Source: Pseudomonadota bacterium (GTDB lineage: Bacteria > Pseudomonadota > Alphaproteobacteria > Sphingomonadales > Sphingomonadaceae). From it: 64,000 nucleotides of DNA. Positions 27,121-35,893 of this stretch are shown here, piece after piece (position 1 is the stretch's first letter; every line of letters starts with the position of its first letter). Location of the stretch: the NCBI GenBank assembly GCA_023424095.1, contig JAFAEG010000030.1, positions 1-64,000 of the forward strand. The letters are read 5' to 3'. Both the position numbers and the translations under genes were made by a program. The notes below the pieces were generated by a model, which was not told where the DNA came from, did not search any database, and saw only the letters and a list, made by a program, of their open reading frames with translations.

Positions 27121-27135
27121 GTTCTGCTATTGTTC
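27121..27135. promoter_or_regulatory. candidate LexA (SOS) box
   Basis: GTTCTGCTATTGTTC matches GTTC-N7-GTTC, the LexA recognition pattern known for alphaproteobacteria. It lies 174 bases before the ATG of the ABC-F gene at 27310 in a 211-base gap that otherwise holds no gene. No second box or clear core promoter is visible, so regulation of the ABC-F gene is only an inference. Confidence 0.45.
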
Positions 27136-27309
27136 TGGTCCGCTCTTCGAAACCCATCTGTTCGAGCGCCATCTGCCGCGCACCTTATTGTGGCGCTGGC
27201 AACCCTGACATTTTCGCCCTGGGGGTGTGAACCTTCAGAACCTTTCGACCGCGGGATCGCTTTTTTCGGCCCCTCGCACCCCTAGTCGGAAGCTGCTAGA
27301 GGCGCCGCC

Positions 27310-29178
27310 ATGCTCAATCTTCGGGACATCACAGTCCGCCTCGGCGGGCGCGTCATCCTTGACGATGCGACCGCTTCCCTCCCCCCGCGCGGCCGCATCG
27401 GTCTGATCGGCCGCAATGGCGCCGGCAAGTCGACTCTGGTGCGCGTCATCGCCGGGCTGCTCGATCCCGACACCGGCAGCGCCGAAATGCCCCGCGCGGC
27501 GAAGCTCGGCTATATCGCCCAGGAAGCCCCCGGCGGCAGCGCCACACCGTTCGAGACCGTGCTGGCCGCCGATACCGAGCGTGCGGCCCTCCTCGATGAA
27601 GCCGAACACAGCCACGATCCTGATCGCCTCGGCGAGATCCACGAGCGGCTGAACGCGATCGACGCCCATTCGGCCCCTGCCCGCGCCGCCCGCATCCTGG
27701 TGGGCCTCGGCTTCGACGAGGCAGCCCAGCATCGCGAACTGGAAAGCTTCTCCGGTGGCTGGCGGATGCGCGTGGCGCTCGCCTCCCTGCTCTTCTCGCA
27801 GCCGGACCTGCTGCTGCTCGACGAGCCGTCCAACCACCTCGATCTCGAAGCCGTGCTGTGGCTGGAGGATTTCCTGCAATCCTACCCCGCCACCATCGTC
27901 ATCGTCAGCCACGAGCGCGACTTCCTCAACAATGTCGTCGACCACATCCTCCACCTCGATCGCGGCAAGCTGACCCTCTACCCCGGCGGCTATGACGCCT
28001 TCGAGCGCCAGCGTGCCGAGCGCCAGGCCCAGCAGGCCGCGGCGCGCGAAAAGCAACTCGCCGAGCGCGCCAAGCTGCAGGATTATGTCGCCCGCAACAG
28101 CGCCCGCGCCTCTACCGCCAAGCAGGCCCAGTCGCGCGCCAAGGCACTGGCCAAGATGCAGCCCATCGCCGCGGTGGTGGACGATCCCAGCCTGTCCTTC
28201 GATTTCCCGAACCCGGACGAGCTTCGCCCGCCGTTGATCACCCTCGACATGGCCAGTGTCGGCTATGGCGACACGCCGGTCCTCAGCCGCCTGAACCTGC
28301 GTCTCGATCCCGACGACCGGATCGCGCTCCTCGGCCGCAACGGCAACGGCAAGACCACACTCGCCCGCCTCCTGGCTGCCCAGCTGAAGCCGATGGACGG
28401 CGGCATGACGTCATCCGGCAAGATGCGCGTCGGCTATTTCACCCAATATCAGGTCGAGGAACTGAGCAGCGACGACACGCCGCTCGAGCATATGACCCGG
28501 CTGATGAAGGGCGAAAAGCCGTCCGCGGTGCGCGGCCAGCTCGGCCGCTTCGGCTTCTCCGGCGACAAGGCGACGACCAAGGTCGGCAAGCTCTCCGGCG
28601 GCGAGCGCGCCCGCCTGGCGCTGGCTCTGATCACCCGCGACGCGCCGCACATGCTAATCCTCGACGAGCCGACCAACCACCTGGACGTCGATGCCCGCGA
28701 GGCCCTGATCCAGGCCCTGAACGCTTATTCGGGCGCCGTCCTGATCGTCAGCCACGACCGCCACATGCTGGAAATGACCGCCGATCGGCTGGTGCTCGTC
28801 CACGACGGCACGGCGCAGGATTATGACGGCAGCATCGACGATTACATCGCCTTCGTCCTCGCCGGCGAAGCGAAGGAATCGTCCAAGGCCGCCCCGACCG
28901 TCAACAAGAAGGAAGCCCGCCGCCTCGCCGCCGAAGCGCGCGAGAAAGGCGCGGCTCTGCGCAAGCAGGCCAAGCAGTCCGAGGCGGAGCTGACTCGCCT
29001 GACCGATCTGCGCAGCGCGATCGAGCGGGCGATGTTCGACCCCTCCTCCGCCGACGCCTCGCTTGCCGGCCTGACCATGACCGACCTGATGAAACGCCGC
29101 GCCGATACCGAGAGGAAGATCGAAGCGGCCGAAGGCGCCTGGCTGGAAGCGAGCGAGGCGCTGGAGACGATCGCCTAG
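27310..29178 (+). CDS. ABC-F family ATPase (YheS/Uup-like)
   Basis: A 622-residue soluble protein with two ABC modules. Walker A sequences are GRNGAGKST and GRNGNGKTT, signatures FSGGWRMR and LSGGERAR, and both Walker B motifs are followed by DEPSNHLD or DEPTNHLD. The linker is long and charged, and a C-terminal coiled coil (about residues 530-620, Ala/Glu/Lys-rich) resembles YheS and Uup. Members act on ribosomes; Uup is also linked to genome stability. A candidate LexA box lies upstream. Its stop overlaps the convergent hflX stop by 4 bases. Confidence 0.93.
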   Translation: MLNLRDITVRLGGRVILDDATASLPPRGRIGLIGRNGAGKSTLVRVIAGLLDPDTGSAEMPRAAKLGYIAQEAPGGSATPFETVLAADTERAALLDEAEHSHDPDRLGEIHERLNAIDAHSAPARAARILVGLGFDEAAQHRELESFSGGWRMRVALASLLFSQPDLLLLDEPSNHLDLEAVLWLEDFLQSYPATIVIVSHERDFLNNVVDHILHLDRGKLTLYPGGYDAFERQRAERQAQQAAAREKQLAERAKLQDYVARNSARASTAKQAQSRAKALAKMQPIAAVVDDPSLSFDFPNPDELRPPLITLDMASVGYGDTPVLSRLNLRLDPDDRIALLGRNGNGKTTLARLLAAQLKPMDGGMTSSGKMRVGYFTQYQVEELSSDDTPLEHMTRLMKGEKPSAVRGQLGRFGFSGDKATTKVGKLSGGERARLALALITRDAPHMLILDEPTNHLDVDAREALIQALNAYSGAVLIVSHDRHMLEMTADRLVLVHDGTAQDYDGSIDDYIAFVLAGEAKESSKAAPTVNKKEARRLAAEAREKGAALRKQAKQSEAELTRLTDLRSAIERAMFDPSSADASLAGLTMTDLMKRRADTERKIEAAEGAWLEASEALETIA

Positions 29179-30464
29179 CGCCGGGCCTGGAACCGTTCCC
29201 ATTCGGCCGGCCCCATCCGCACGGTCAGCCGGGTCTGCATCTCTTCGCTCTCCTGGCTCACCACTTCGCCATGCTGGTGCAGCCAGGCGATCGCCTCGCC
29301 GTCGCCGGCGCCGAGCACCACCTCGTGCAGCTGCGCGCCCTTGCTGAGATGTTCGGCCGTACAGGCGAGCAGGTCTTCAATCCCTTCCCCGCTGATTGCC
29401 GACAGGACGACGACATCCTCCCGCCGCGCCGCCTCAGCGCGCAGGCTCGCCGCGCCTTCGGCGTCGAGCCGGTCGATCTTGTTCCACGCCTCGATCACCG
29501 GCGCGCCCTCACCGATGCCAAGCTCTTTCAGCACCTGTTCGACATCCTGGCGCTGCGCGTGGCTGTCGGGATGCGAGATGTCGCGGACATGGATGATCAG
29601 GTCGGCGGCCAGCACCTCCTCAAGCGTCGCTCGGAAGGCCGCGACCAGCTGCGTCGGCAGGTCCGAGATGAAGCCGACCGTGTCGCTGAGGATCGCCTTT
29701 GCCACGCCCGGCATCGAGATTTCGCGCAAGGTCGGGTCGAGCGTCGCGAACAGCAGATCCTCCGCCATCACCTCCGCCCGGGTCAGCCGGTTGAACAGGG
29801 TCGACTTGCCGGCATTGGTATAGCCGACCAGCGCCACCACCGGCCACGGCGCCTTCTGCCGCCGCGCCCGATGCAAGCCGCGCGTGCGGGTCACCTGCTC
29901 CAACTCGCGCTTCAGCTTCGCCATCCGGTCGCGGATCAGCCGCCGGTCCGCCTCGATCTGGGTTTCGCCCGGACCGCCGAGGAAGCCGAAGCCGCCGCGC
30001 TGCCGCTCGAGGTGGGTCCACGACCGCACCAGCCGCCCGGCCTGATAGTCCAGATGCGCCAGCTCGACCTGCAGGCGGCCTTCCGCCGTGGCGGCGCGCT
30101 CACCGAAAATCTCCAGGATCAGCCCGGTGCGGTCGATCACCTTGGCCTTTGTCTCGGTCTCGAGATTCTTCTGCTGGATCGGCGTGATCGACGCATCGAC
30201 GATCAGCAATTCCGCCTCGGCCATGCGCACCGCCTCGGCGATGCCCTCGACCTGGCCCTTGCCGAACAAGGTCGCCGGGCGCGGCGCGCGGACGCGGAAA
30301 TGCACCCGGTCCTGCACGTCGATGCCGATCGCCTCGGCCAGACCCGCCGCTTCTTCCAGCCGCGCCTCGACATCGCGCCGGGCGCCGCTCCCCATCTCCG
30401 GGAGCGCGATGACGGCGCGGGCGCCGCGGGCAACGTCCGCATCGTCGCGGTTGAAAACGCTCAG
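29175..30464 (-). CDS. hflX: ribosome-associated GTPase HflX
   Basis: A GTPase that splits or rescues stalled 70S ribosomes. Domains in order: the N-terminal HflX domain (LFGKGQVEGI), the Gly-rich linker GGFGFLGGPGETQIEADRRL, and the G domain with GYTNAGKST, the switch II DTVGF and the NKID base motif. The first in-frame ATG is at 30395, yet codons upstream to 30464 (VFNRDDADVARGARAVIALP) look like the family N-terminus. The codon there is CTG, 8 bases after GGAGG and 3 bases after the hfq stop, so I favour a CTG start giving 429 residues. Last gene of the ntr-hfq run. Confidence 0.9.
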   Translation of the reverse strand: MSVFNRDDADVARGARAVIALPEMGSGARRDVEARLEEAAGLAEAIGIDVQDRVHFRVRAPRPATLFGKGQVEGIAEAVRMAEAELLIVDASITPIQQKNLETETKAKVIDRTGLILEIFGERAATAEGRLQVELAHLDYQAGRLVRSWTHLERQRGGFGFLGGPGETQIEADRRLIRDRMAKLKRELEQVTRTRGLHRARRQKAPWPVVALVGYTNAGKSTLFNRLTRAEVMAEDLLFATLDPTLREISMPGVAKAILSDTVGFISDLPTQLVAAFRATLEEVLAADLIIHVRDISHPDSHAQRQDVEQVLKELGIGEGAPVIEAWNKIDRLDAEGAASLRAEAARREDVVVLSAISGEGIEDLLACTAEHLSKGAQLHEVVLGAGDGEAIAWLHQHGEVVSQESEEMQTRLTVRMGPAEWERFQARR

Positions 30465-30467
30465 ACG

Positions 30468-30953
30468 TCAGTCCTCCGTCGGTTCGTGGAGGCTGACCGG
30501 ATGCTCGGGCTGCACGGTGGAGATGGCGTGTTTGTAGACCAGCTGGCTCATCCCATCGCGCTTCAGCAGCATGCAGAACAGGTCGAAGGCCGCGATCTCG
30601 CCCTGCAGCATGACGCCGTTCACCAGGAACATCGTCACCGGCTCACCCGAGCGCCGCACCGCGGTCAGGAACACTTCCTGCAACAGGCTCGGTTTCTTCT
30701 TCTCCAGCGCCTCGTCGAACGCGGCCTCGATCTCGGAAAGGTCGAGCGGCTGCGCCGGCATCACGGTGGAGATGGCGTGCTTGTAGATCAGCTGCGCCTG
30801 GCCATCGCGGCGCAGCAGCACGGAGAAATTGTCAAACCAGGTGATGATGCCCTGCAGCTTCACCCCCTTGACGAGAAACATCGTCACCGGCGTCTTGCTG
30901 CGCCGGAGCGAATTCAGAAACATGTCCTGAAGATTGTTGACCTTATCGGCCAT
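30468..30953 (-). CDS. hfq: RNA chaperone Hfq with two tandem Sm domains
   Basis: A 161-residue protein, twice the usual size, with two Sm domains in one chain. The first (about 8-66) keeps the proximal-face residues Gln9, Phe43 and Tyr57-Lys58-His59, and Lys32 of the distal face. The second (about 91-149) keeps Gln92, Phe126 and Tyr140-Lys141-His142, but has Met115 where the distal-face lysine stands. A 24-residue acidic-to-basic linker joins them. A trimer would form the six-subunit ring. Hfq pairs small RNAs with mRNAs. Double Hfq is already known from Novosphingobium and Zymomonas. ATG at 30953; the ORF extension to 31034 is not conserved. Confidence 0.95.
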   Translation of the reverse strand: MADKVNNLQDMFLNSLRRSKTPVTMFLVKGVKLQGIITWFDNFSVLLRRDGQAQLIYKHAISTVMPAQPLDLSEIEAAFDEALEKKKPSLLQEVFLTAVRRSGEPVTMFLVNGVMLQGEIAAFDLFCMLLKRDGMSQLVYKHAISTVQPEHPVSLHEPTED

Positions 30954-31046
30954 GGTACGCGCTCCCTGATCGGTTCTTGTTCTGTGGCGGGGCGACGCCG
31001 TTCCCTTAGCTAGCGCACAGGACGGCGCATTCAATGGCGCCGGGGC

Positions 31047-32435
31047 CTATTCTTCGCTGTCCGAGCGAGAATCGCCCAGTCCGAGCGCCTTCAGCTTCCG
31101 GTGGAGCGCGGACCGCTCCATCCCGATGAAGGTCGCGGTGCGCGAGATATTGCCGGAAAAGCGCCGGATCTGGACGCGCAGATATTCCCGCTCGAACGTC
31201 TCGCGGGCCTCGCGCAGCGGCGTGCCCATGATCGCCTTCACCGCCTCGCCGGGGTTCAATTGCGCCTGCTCGTTGAGGATTTCCGGCGGCAGCATGTCGA
31301 TGTCGATGCTGCCGATCCGCTCGCCCGGGGCGAGGATGATCGTCCGCTCGATCACGTTGCGCAACTGCCGCACGTTGCCGGGCCAGTCATAGGCCTGCAG
31401 CGCCGCCAGCGCGTCGGCGGAGATGCCCGGCGTCGGCACGCGCCGCTCGGCCGCGTAGCGCGCCGCGAAGCGGGTGACGAGCTCGGGAATATCCTCCCGC
31501 CGCTCGGACAGGGCCGGCAGGTGCACCGGCACCACGTTCAGCCGGTAATAGAGGTCCTCGCGGAAGCGGCCGTGCGTGATCTCCTCCTGCAGATCGCGCG
31601 CGGTGGACGAGACCACCCGCATGTCGACCTTGACCATCCTTTGCCCACCCACTCGGGTGAAGCTCTGGTCGGTCAGCACCCGCAGGATCTTGCCCTGGGT
31701 GGAGGGCGGCATGTCCGCCACTTCGTCGATGAACAGAGTGCCGCCATGCGCTTGCTCGAGCAGGCCCGGGCGGACGAGTTCGCCCCCCTCCTCCACGCCG
31801 AACAATTCCTCTTCGACCCGTTCCGGCGTCATCCGCGCCGCGCCGACAACGATGAACGGTCCGCGATCGCGCGTGCTCCAGCCGTGCAGCAGCCGCGCCG
31901 CCACTTCCTTGCCGACGCCGGCAGGCCCGGAAATCAGCACCCGGCTGCCGGTCGCGGCAACCCGCTTCAGCGTCGCCCGGACGGTATTGATGCCGCTGGA
32001 AAGCCCGGTCAGCTCGGTTTCCTGACCGATCTGGGCGCGCAGGCTCTCATTCTCGCGCCGCAGCCGCTCAGTCTCCGTCGCGCGCTGGACCTGATGGATC
32101 AGATGCCCCGCCTCGAACGGCTTTTCGATAAAGTCCGCAGCGCCCTGCCGGATCGCCGCCACCGCCGTGTCGAGATTGCCGTGGCCGGAAATCATCAGCA
32201 CCGGCAAGGTCGGGTCGCGGCGCTTGATTTCCTCCAGCAGCTGCAGCCCGTCCAGCTTCGAGCCCTGCAGCCACACGTCGAGCAGCACCAGCGACGGCCG
32301 GCGCTCATCCAGTGCGGCAAGCGCCTGGCTGCTGCCGGCGGCGGTCCGGGCGCTGAACCCCTCGTCCTCCAGCACGCCGGAAACGAGATCCCTGATGTCC
32401 TGCTCATCGTCGACGACGAGGATGTCGAGCGCCAT
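31047..32435 (-). CDS. ntrX: response regulator NtrX (AAA+ type)
   Basis: A 462-residue regulator paired with NtrY. Residues 1-120 are a receiver domain with Asp53 as phosphorylation site and Lys105-type switch (IEKPF). The AAA+ domain follows: Walker A reads GPAGVGKE (170-177) and Walker B TLFIDE (233-238). The stretch between (211-229) lacks the GAFTGA loop that contacts sigma-54. A Fis-type helix-turn-helix (ISRTATFIGMERSALHRKLK) ends the protein. The ATG at 32435 is used; a TTG 9 bases upstream overlaps the ntrY stop. It likely governs nitrogen, respiratory or envelope genes. Confidence 0.94.
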   Translation of the reverse strand: MALDILVVDDEQDIRDLVSGVLEDEGFSARTAAGSSQALAALDERRPSLVLLDVWLQGSKLDGLQLLEEIKRRDPTLPVLMISGHGNLDTAVAAIRQGAADFIEKPFEAGHLIHQVQRATETERLRRENESLRAQIGQETELTGLSSGINTVRATLKRVAATGSRVLISGPAGVGKEVAARLLHGWSTRDRGPFIVVGAARMTPERVEEELFGVEEGGELVRPGLLEQAHGGTLFIDEVADMPPSTQGKILRVLTDQSFTRVGGQRMVKVDMRVVSSTARDLQEEITHGRFREDLYYRLNVVPVHLPALSERREDIPELVTRFAARYAAERRVPTPGISADALAALQAYDWPGNVRQLRNVIERTIILAPGERIGSIDIDMLPPEILNEQAQLNPGEAVKAIMGTPLREARETFEREYLRVQIRRFSGNISRTATFIGMERSALHRKLKALGLGDSRSDSEE

Positions 32436-32440
32436 AAAAT

Positions 32441-34747
32441 TCAACTTTTCTCTTTGCTAAGGTCATCAACGCGCGGCTTGTCCACGCGGTTCTCATCGGC
32501 GCCACGGATGGGCTCGCCGGAGTTCAGCCGGGCGAGCGCGGCCAGGTCGAAGGTCAGGCGAACCCGGGTGCCGCCGCCGTCGGCATCCTCGAACATCACA
32601 TGTCCGCAATGGTCTTCGACAATCTTCTTGACGATCGCGAGGCCCAGGCCCGTGCCCTTCGCCCGCGTCGTCATATAAGGCTCGGTCAGCCGCTTGCGCT
32701 CGGTCGGCAGGCCGATGCCGGTGTCGCTGACGACGATCGCCAGCTCGTCCCGCTCGACCGCGATCCCCATCGCGACGCGGTCCTGGCTCGTGCCCTCCGC
32801 GTCCTCGCGGCGCTGCTCGATCGCCTCGACCGCATTCTTGACGATGTTGGTCAGCGCCTGCCCGATCAGCCGCCGGTCGCACAACATGGTCGGTGCCGGC
32901 TCCGGCAGATCGAGCGTGAACTTGATGTCGGGGTGCGCGACCTCGTGCAGGAACAGAGCCTGCCGTGCGATCTCGCCGATCGCCTCCTCGCGGAACACCG
33001 GCTTGGGCATTTGCGCGAAGGACGAGAATTCATCGACCATTCGCCGCAGGTCGCCGACCTGCCGGACGATCGTCCCGGTCAGTTTCTCGAACGTCGCCGG
33101 ATCGCTCTCGATCTCCTTGCCATAGCGGCGCTGCAGCCGTTCGGCGGCGAGCTGGATCGGGGTGAGCGGGTTCTTGATCTCGTGCGCGATCCGCCGCGCG
33201 ACGTCCGACCAGGCCGCCCGGCGCTGGTCGACCAATTGCTCGGTAATGTCGTCGAAGGTCAGGATATAGCCGGCATCGGTCTTCACCCGCTTGACCGCGA
33301 GCGTGTGGACCTCGCCGTCGCGGTTGATCTGGACGACGTCCTCGCCCTCCTCGACATCGAGATGCTGTTCCAGCTCCGGCGCAAGCTCGGCGAGCGGCTG
33401 ACCGATCACGGCGCGCTCGTTGGTGCGCAGCAGGTCCTCGGCGGACGGATTGATCAACTGTACCCGCCGCTCCAGGTCGACCGAGACGATGCCGGCAGTG
33501 ACCCCCGACACCACCGCCTCGATGAAAGCGCGGCGATTCTCGACCTGGGTGTTGGCCGCGACGAGTGCGCCGGTCTGCTCCTCGACGCGGGTCGTCATCC
33601 GATTGAAGGCCTGGCCCAGCGTGCCGAGCTCGTCCCGCGCCCGCGCCCCGGGCACACGGGCCGTCATGTCGCCCTCTGTCACGCGCCGCGCCGCTGCCAC
33701 GAGCAGGCCGACCGGCCGCACCATTCGATCGGCCAATTGCAGCGCGATCCAGATCGCCACGGCCACGATCATCAGCGAGACGATGAAGAGTGCGGCGTTG
33801 AACTGGAACTGATACTGGCGCGAGCGATCGAGGACGGACTGGTATTCGGACGCCAGGCCTTCCGCCGACCGTGCCATGCTCGAGAGCTGCGTAGAGTCCC
33901 GCGCGCCATAAACGTAGAGCCGGACGGATGGATCATCCGTGTCGAGCCGGACAATGCTCTCAATCCGATCCTCAAGGTCGAATTTGACCTTCACTTGGCC
34001 AGGCGCAAGAGCGAGCAGCTCGTCCGCCCGGAAGCGACTTTCCAGCGGCCGATCATAGAGGTTCACGGCCCCCTGCACCTGGATGTCGCCATTCTGACTG
34101 ACGGTCAGAATGGCCATTTCGTTCAGTTTCCGAAGTGCCGTCTGATAGACCATGTCGTTGTAAAAGCTGGCGTCGTCAAAGCTTCGCGTGTCTGCCGACA
34201 CATCCTGCGCCATTGCGAGCAACTCCTCCTGCACCTGGGTGAGTTGCTCCTGGCGATATTGATCGACGAGGCTTCTCGCATTGGTGAAAACACCGCTCGC
34301 TTGATCGGAGAACCAGAAGTTGATCCCGCTTTGCAGCAGCAAGGAGGCGAAGATCACCACCAAGAGGGTCGGGATACTCGCGATTAGCGAGAAGATCGCC
34401 ACAAGTCGGACATGAAGCCGGCCTCTGCTCCCGATCTGCGTCCTCGCCGCGCGTCGGATCGCAAATCGCCTGGCGAGCAGGACCAGCATTGCCATCGCCG
34501 GGATGAGATTCGCGACAAGCAGTCCTGCAACGAGCGGCGGGCTGAGAAGTCCGTCGTCCTCCCCACGTGACGTCACGATAAAATAGGTCGCGGTTGCGAC
34601 CCCAATCATCAGCAGGATCGTGGCCAGTTCCACGAGCGGCATCAGGCGGCCACGCTCACTGGCGACGGTCAAGCGGCGCAGCCAGCGCGGGCGCTTGCGG
34701 CGCGGCTCCACGGCCGCGGCCGCGCCCTCGCCATTGGTCTGAATCAT
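32441..34747 (-). CDS. ntrY: sensor histidine kinase NtrY
   Basis: A 768-residue membrane sensor kinase for NtrX. The N-terminal half has about four hydrophobic helices flanking a periplasmic region, then HAMP (RMVRPVGLLVAAARRVTEGD), a PAS domain, the HisKA phosphoacceptor RRIAHEIKNPLTPIQLAAER and an HATPase with the G1/G2 boxes VVSDTGIGLP and GTGLGLAI. The ATG at 34747 is chosen; a GTG at 34765 is also in frame. The sensory part (34141-34440) has 169 of 300 G+C, lower than the kinase half. Between dusB and this gene there is no ntrB-ntrC. Confidence 0.93.
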   Translation of the reverse strand: MIQTNGEGAAAAVEPRRKRPRWLRRLTVASERGRLMPLVELATILLMIGVATATYFIVTSRGEDDGLLSPPLVAGLLVANLIPAMAMLVLLARRFAIRRAARTQIGSRGRLHVRLVAIFSLIASIPTLLVVIFASLLLQSGINFWFSDQASGVFTNARSLVDQYRQEQLTQVQEELLAMAQDVSADTRSFDDASFYNDMVYQTALRKLNEMAILTVSQNGDIQVQGAVNLYDRPLESRFRADELLALAPGQVKVKFDLEDRIESIVRLDTDDPSVRLYVYGARDSTQLSSMARSAEGLASEYQSVLDRSRQYQFQFNAALFIVSLMIVAVAIWIALQLADRMVRPVGLLVAAARRVTEGDMTARVPGARARDELGTLGQAFNRMTTRVEEQTGALVAANTQVENRRAFIEAVVSGVTAGIVSVDLERRVQLINPSAEDLLRTNERAVIGQPLAELAPELEQHLDVEEGEDVVQINRDGEVHTLAVKRVKTDAGYILTFDDITEQLVDQRRAAWSDVARRIAHEIKNPLTPIQLAAERLQRRYGKEIESDPATFEKLTGTIVRQVGDLRRMVDEFSSFAQMPKPVFREEAIGEIARQALFLHEVAHPDIKFTLDLPEPAPTMLCDRRLIGQALTNIVKNAVEAIEQRREDAEGTSQDRVAMGIAVERDELAIVVSDTGIGLPTERKRLTEPYMTTRAKGTGLGLAIVKKIVEDHCGHVMFEDADGGGTRVRLTFDLAALARLNSGEPIRGADENRVDKPRVDDLSKEKS

Positions 34748-34852
34748 GCCCGCTGCCGCATCCACGCGGAGCGCCTAGCACAGGACTGTGGCCGAAAGAA
34801 CACAGCTTTGGCCTTCGTTCGGCCCAATTTCAAAATTGGTCCCGGAAACGGG

Positions 34853-35866
34853 CTAGGCCGCCGCCTTTTCCAGCCAAGGATCGTAAAATTCCCGCAGCAT
34901 TGACACGGCGCGCACCGGGTCGGCTTCCTTGTTGAAGGCGTTGCGGAACTCGGCCGAGCCATGGATGCCCTTGGTGTACCAGCCGATATGCTTGCGCGCG
35001 CAATTCGCGCCGATCACCGGGCCGTACAGCTCCTGCATCGCCTGATATTGCTCCAGGATCACATCGAGCTGCTCGCCCAGCGACGGATCCGGCAGCCGCT
35101 GTCCCGTCTTCAGCCAGTGCATCACCTGCTTGAGCAGCCACGGCCGGCCGTAAGCGCCGCGGCCGATCATGACGCCATCCGCGCCCGATTGCTCCAGCGC
35201 CGCGTCGGCATCCTCTATCGAGCAGATATCGCCATTGACGATCACCGGCACCTTCACCGCATCCTTGACGGCGCGAACGAACCCCCAGTCGGCTTCGCCC
35301 TTGTACATCTGGTTGCGGGTGCGGCCGTGCACCGTGATCATCTGCGCGCCCAGATCCTCGGCGATATGGGCCAGTTCCGGGGCGTTCAGGCTGCCATGGT
35401 CCCAGCCCATGCGCATCTTCACGGTCACCGGCACCTTCACCGCCTTCACCGTCGCCTCGATCAAGGACGCGGCCAGCGGCAAATCGCGCATCAGCGCCGA
35501 ACCCGCCTCGCCATTGACCACCTTCTTCACCGGGCAGCCCATATTGATGTCGATGATCGCCGCGCCGCGATCCTCATTGAGCTTCGCCGCCTCGCCCATC
35601 TCCTTGGGCGAGCAGCCGGCCAGCTGCATCGACACCGGATCCTCGCTCGGGCACCATGTCGCCTTCTGGATCGACTGACGGGTCTCGCGGATCATCGCCT
35701 GGCTGGCGATCATCTCGCCCACCGTCAGCCCGCAACCATAACGCTTCACGATGCGGCGGAACGGCATGTCGGTGACGCCTGTCATCGGCGCCAGCACGAC
35801 CGGCGTCTCGATCCGCACCGGACCGATCTGAATGGGTTTCACCTTTTCCATGGGCGGCCGCGACAT
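34853..35866 (-). CDS. dusB: tRNA-dihydrouridine synthase DusB
   Basis: A 337-residue flavoenzyme that reduces uridines in the tRNA D-loop. The barrel starts VVLAPMTGVTDMPFRRIVKR; DINMGCPVKKVVNGEAGSAL holds the catalytic cysteine; the FMN phosphate site is VIVNGDICS and GADGVMIGRGAYGRPW. The C-terminal helical domain is present. ATG codons at 35866 and 35851 are possible; the TTG at 35890 is unlikely. The position upstream of ntrY-ntrX-hfq is usual in alphaproteobacteria, though ntrB and ntrC are missing here. A small GC-rich stem (CCCGGAAACGGG, 34841-34852) follows its stop. Confidence 0.94.
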   Translation of the reverse strand: MSRPPMEKVKPIQIGPVRIETPVVLAPMTGVTDMPFRRIVKRYGCGLTVGEMIASQAMIRETRQSIQKATWCPSEDPVSMQLAGCSPKEMGEAAKLNEDRGAAIIDINMGCPVKKVVNGEAGSALMRDLPLAASLIEATVKAVKVPVTVKMRMGWDHGSLNAPELAHIAEDLGAQMITVHGRTRNQMYKGEADWGFVRAVKDAVKVPVIVNGDICSIEDADAALEQSGADGVMIGRGAYGRPWLLKQVMHWLKTGQRLPDPSLGEQLDVILEQYQAMQELYGPVIGANCARKHIGWYTKGIHGSAEFRNAFNKEADPVRAVSMLREFYDPWLEKAAA

Positions 35867-35893
35867 AGTGGAAGCGCCCGATTTCGGCAAGGT

